Source of the DNA: Candidatus Coatesiibacteriota bacterium
Lineage (GTDB): Bacteria > B130-G9
Length of the DNA: 7,885 nt
Direction of reading: 5' to 3'
Assembly (NCBI GenBank): GCA_016929465.1
Contig: JAFGIT010000423.1
Span: forward strand, 1-7,885
Positions within the stretch are counted from its first letter, which is position 1. Each line of letters starts with the position of its first letter. The notes below the pieces were generated by a model. That model was given only the letters and a program-made list of their open reading frames with translations. It did no database searches and was not told the DNA's origin. The position numbers and the translations under genes were made by a program. Shown here one piece after another: positions 5,702 through 7,885 of the stretch.

Positions 5702-7645
5702 TTATCCTATTGAGTTGATCGCCTTCTCGGCGTCCGATAGCAGCTCATCTGGGCTTATCGGCTTGCCTACTGCCTTCTCCATCCACAGGTCGGGGTAAAT
5801 GCAGCCCTGGGCGCAGATGCGCTCTAGCTCGGGAGCGAGCTCGTGAGTCTTGAAGTAATTCTCCAACTGGTGGCTGATGATGTGCCCGATCGGATAGTCC
5901 GGCAGATAGAGATAATAAGTGATCATGTGCGAATAGATGCCCAGGATCGAATGGTCTGATTTGCCGAAATAAGGCTCCCAGTATTTCGTCCATAGCATCT
6001 GCGCGGCCTCCATCACGTGACGTTTGAGGTCCGCCGGCCTCGCGTCAGGATTCTTGTAGAGGTATCTCCAGGCGTGCATATCGACGAGAGACATCGAGGC
6101 GATTTCGCAGGTCGATAGATATGTGTGGATGGGCTTCTCGGGGCTTTCCTTCCCAGGCGGAAGCCCCAGCACTTCCTTGTCTTTGCCCTGGAACAAGAAT
6201 GCAATCGCTTCCGTGAATGCTGTATTGGGCACGCCCTCCAGAGCAGTGTGATCGACCATATTCATGCTGATCGTCTGCTCGATTGTGTGACCCAGCTCGT
6301 GCATGGCGATGTTGAACGCGTTGTGGCTCAGTTTGCCCTTCTCGGTGCGGATCCTGAGCAGCGAATTCGCGCCTCTCATCGCGGCGCCCCGCGCGTGGCC
6401 GGCGCTCCTCGAGGGCTCCGCGACTATGTGGTCCGCGAAGTATTTTGCCTTCTCTTCCGAGAAGCCGAGCTTGCGCAGAATGTCCGGGAGCCTCCTGTTG
6501 AAGGCGTCAACGTCCGGGAATTCCCTCTCGACGAGACCATCCATTTCGGCCTGACTGTCGAGCGGCTTGAAGCCCTGATACCAGATGTCATAGGGCCTCA
6601 AGTCACGACCCAGCCGGGCCTTCATCTCCTCTGCGACCTTTCCCAGCACGGGTGAGGAGAGCAACTGATCGAACATCCCCTCGACCTTCGCCTCGGGTAT
6701 CTCTCTGTGAACGTTGAAACGGCGGTCGATCAACGTCTTGTTGACCGTATAATACTCGTCCTGCATTCGCTGAGCCTCGAAAACCTCGAACCAATAGTCG
6801 TATCTTCGCTCGCCTTCCGGCGTGGTCTGAATCTTATTCCGGTCGGCGCCGAAGCACTCGTTAGAATATGGATTCCAGGTGATGCTGTTATTGTTGATGA
6901 TCTCGCGAGGGATGGTCCCCTCGACGATGTGCTTCATGACCTTCAGGATGAGTTCCTGCTTCGGCTTTCCAGTCGGATCGGCGTAGAGCGCCTTTAGCTC
7001 ATCTCTAAGGCCCCAGTGAGAGATAAGACGCTTCTCTTTTTCGTAGAGCCGCTCGCCGTTTTCAGCCAGTAGGCAGTTCATGAAGATGTTATAGCCATCG
7101 ACATAGGTGCTCGCCTTGTGGACCGCCAGGAAGTGCTTGTGGGAGACTTCCGCCGGCACCCGGCTTTCGTAGTTCGCGAGCCTGACCTCGGTCCATTTCT
7201 CGCGGCTCCAGCTTCTGTGATTCTGGACCATCGATTCGAATGTCTCCCGCTTGAAGTTTAGCAGGATGACGAATGGGAGCTTCAGCTCGAAGAAGTCGTC
7301 GGTTATATGCTTGAACGGGTTGTACCGTGCCAGGAGTTCATCCTGGGGTGAGAACGGCCCCAGCTCGAGTTCTTTCCACCTGCCGAAGTAGGTGTGGATC
7401 TCTATTAGGTGTCCGCGCAGCTTCTCGAATACGAGCTCCAGTTTGTCCCTGAATGCTGCAAGCTCCGATGCGTCGTCGATGAAGTACTTCAGGCAGAATT
7501 CCTTTAGGTCATCTGCAGAGCCATCCTTATCCTGCCAGAGCGAGAGCACCTGCAGAACTCCTGTCTCGGATCGCTCTCTGCTCTTGAAATGGCTATTCAT
7601 CTCGGCCAGTATTTGGCTCTTCTGTTCCTGGGTGATTTCAAACAT
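5702..7645 (-). CDS. Zinc metallopeptidase with HELGH motif, gluzincin resembling M2/M3 peptidases
   Basis: A 647-residue cytoplasmic protein with no signal peptide or membrane helix. The zinc site is H449-E-L-G-H453 within FNIAMHELGHTIEQ, with E450 as the catalytic base. E479 in NTAFTEAIAFLF lies 26 residues after the second His and is the likely third zinc ligand. The spacing is close to that of thimet oligopeptidase (25) and angiotensin-converting enzyme (24), as I recall them. Near the C-terminus, HMITYYLYLPDYPIGHI (573-589) is comparable with the His/Tyr-rich segment of M2 and M3 peptidases that binds substrate and stabilises the transition state. The all-helical N-terminal half is also like theirs. 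Exact MEROPS family not assigned; similar proteins exist in Bacteroidetes, from memory. Likely acts on peptides. The ATG at 7645 is chosen over a TTG at 7663 because AGGAG lies 5 bases before it. It is flanked by hairpins on both sides and stands alone. Confidence 0.9.
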   Translation of the reverse strand: MFEITQEQKSQILAEMNSHFKSRERSETGVLQVLSLWQDKDGSADDLKEFCLKYFIDDASELAAFRDKLELVFEKLRGHLIEIHTYFGRWKELELGPFSPQDELLARYNPFKHITDDFFELKLPFVILLNFKRETFESMVQNHRSWSREKWTEVRLANYESRVPAEVSHKHFLAVHKASTYVDGYNIFMNCLLAENGERLYEKEKRLISHWGLRDELKALYADPTGKPKQELILKVMKHIVEGTIPREIINNNSITWNPYSNECFGADRNKIQTTPEGERRYDYWFEVFEAQRMQDEYYTVNKTLIDRRFNVHREIPEAKVEGMFDQLLSSPVLGKVAEEMKARLGRDLRPYDIWYQGFKPLDSQAEMDGLVEREFPDVDAFNRRLPDILRKLGFSEEKAKYFADHIVAEPSRSAGHARGAAMRGANSLLRIRTEKGKLSHNAFNIAMHELGHTIEQTISMNMVDHTALEGVPNTAFTEAIAFLFQGKDKEVLGLPPGKESPEKPIHTYLSTCEIASMSLVDMHAWRYLYKNPDARPADLKRHVMEAAQMLWTKYWEPYFGKSDHSILGIYSHMITYYLYLPDYPIGHIISHQLENYFKTHELAPELERICAQGCIYPDLWMEKAVGKPISPDELLSDAEKAINSIG

Positions 7646-7650
7646 TGGTT

Positions 7651-7655
7651 CTCCT
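7651..7655 (-). promoter_or_regulatory. Shine-Dalgarno site deciding the metallopeptidase start
   Basis: AGGAG on the minus strand, 5 bases before the ATG at 7645. It excludes the in-frame TTG at 7663, which has no such site and would add six residues. Confidence 0.75.
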
Positions 7656-7719
7656 TTTCCCAACTCGGCGGCCTAAGTAATCCGCCTTGGACAATATTCG
7701 TAGCAACGGTCGCGATAGG

Positions 7720-7751
7720 ACGAGTATTCCGTTATGACCGGCCACACTCGT
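7720..7751 (-). terminator. Hairpin just after the LysM gene stop
   Basis: ACGAGT (7720-7725) and ACTCGT (7746-7751) form a 6-bp stem, with an inner CCG/CGG helix. It starts 2 bases after the LysM protein stop codon. No T run follows. It resembles the hairpin after the flavoprotein gene in position and in lacking a T run. Confidence 0.35.
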
Positions 7752-7753
7752 AA

Positions 7754-7885
7754 TTATTCTTTATTCGATTTATCAGATTTCAGAATCGGGATTACTAACT
7801 TCTGTCCCGGTTTGATCGTACTACCCTTGAGGCCATTAGCCCGTCTGATCGCTTCCACACTCGAACCATATTGCTGGGCAATCCA
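7754..7885 (-). CDS. LysM-domain protein, C-terminal 43 residues (partial)
   Basis: The minus strand is open from the right edge to TAA at 7754-7756. It reads WIAQQYGSSVEAIRRANGL, then KGSTIKPGQKLVIPI, which is the body of a LysM repeat: the helix with QYG-SVEAIRRANGL and the closing IKPGQKLVIP strand. The GDTL-type opening of the repeat lies beyond the edge. LysM repeats bind N-acetylglucosamine-containing glycans, chiefly peptidoglycan, so the protein is probably exported to the cell wall or periplasm. A short lysine-rich tail (KSDKSNKE) ends it, so this LysM is the last domain. The catalytic part, if there is one (amidase, lytic transglycosylase or M23 peptidase), is not visible. Confidence 0.9.
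   Translation of the reverse strand, partial: WIAQQYGSSVEAIRRANGLKGSTIKPGQKLVIPILKSDKSNKE

Noticed and set aside
5640-5720. tRNA gene
   Set aside because: Only a T-arm-like stem is present; D-arm, anticodon arm and a matching 5' acceptor strand are missing.
6125-6655. 176-codon plus-strand ORF
   Set aside because: Antisense to the metallopeptidase across its zinc-binding region; a shadow frame.

Overview
The window looks like chromosomal DNA from a bacterium that is not closely related to the usual model species. It is moderately GC-rich and uses ATG and TTG starts with Shine-Dalgarno sequences. The prolyl-tRNA synthetase is of the bacterial type, with an insertion domain beginning after its GG-SHEF block. 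A secreted beta-helix protein carries the DUF1565 and fibronectin-III-like modules seen in environmental bacterial lineages, and an iron-sulfur flavoprotein hints at an anaerobic or low-oxygen lifestyle. The phylum cannot be fixed from the sequence alone.

Layout: nearly everything is on the minus strand. From left to right there are the N-terminal 260 codons of prolyl-tRNA synthetase (proS, running off the left edge); a 186-residue Isf-type iron-sulfur flavoprotein; a small plus-strand DUF2283 gene that appears frameshifted and is divergent from the flavoprotein; a secreted right-handed beta-helix protein of about 543 residues; a two-gene membrane unit made of a 511-residue five-helix protein with a long helical tail and a 56-residue single-helix protein just upstream of it (the short one is absent from a simple long-ORF scan); a 647-residue cytoplasmic zinc metallopeptidase with an HELGH motif; and the C-terminal 43 residues of a LysM-domain protein running off the right edge.

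How the genes relate: most are separated by gaps of 100 to 240 bases that carry hairpins, so apart from the 56/511-residue pair they look like single transcription units rather than one operon. ProS is housekeeping. The LysM and beta-helix proteins are envelope or secreted proteins, and the membrane pair is of unknown function. No mobile element, CRISPR array, complete tRNA or rRNA was seen. No stretch longer than 300 bases lacks a gene.

The points most worth a second look are the missing base in the DUF2283 gene, the uncharacterised 56/511-residue membrane pair with a promoter that would give an almost leaderless transcript, the structured leader of the beta-helix gene, a short CCCGCAA motif found only in gaps between genes, and U-less hairpins just after several stop codons.
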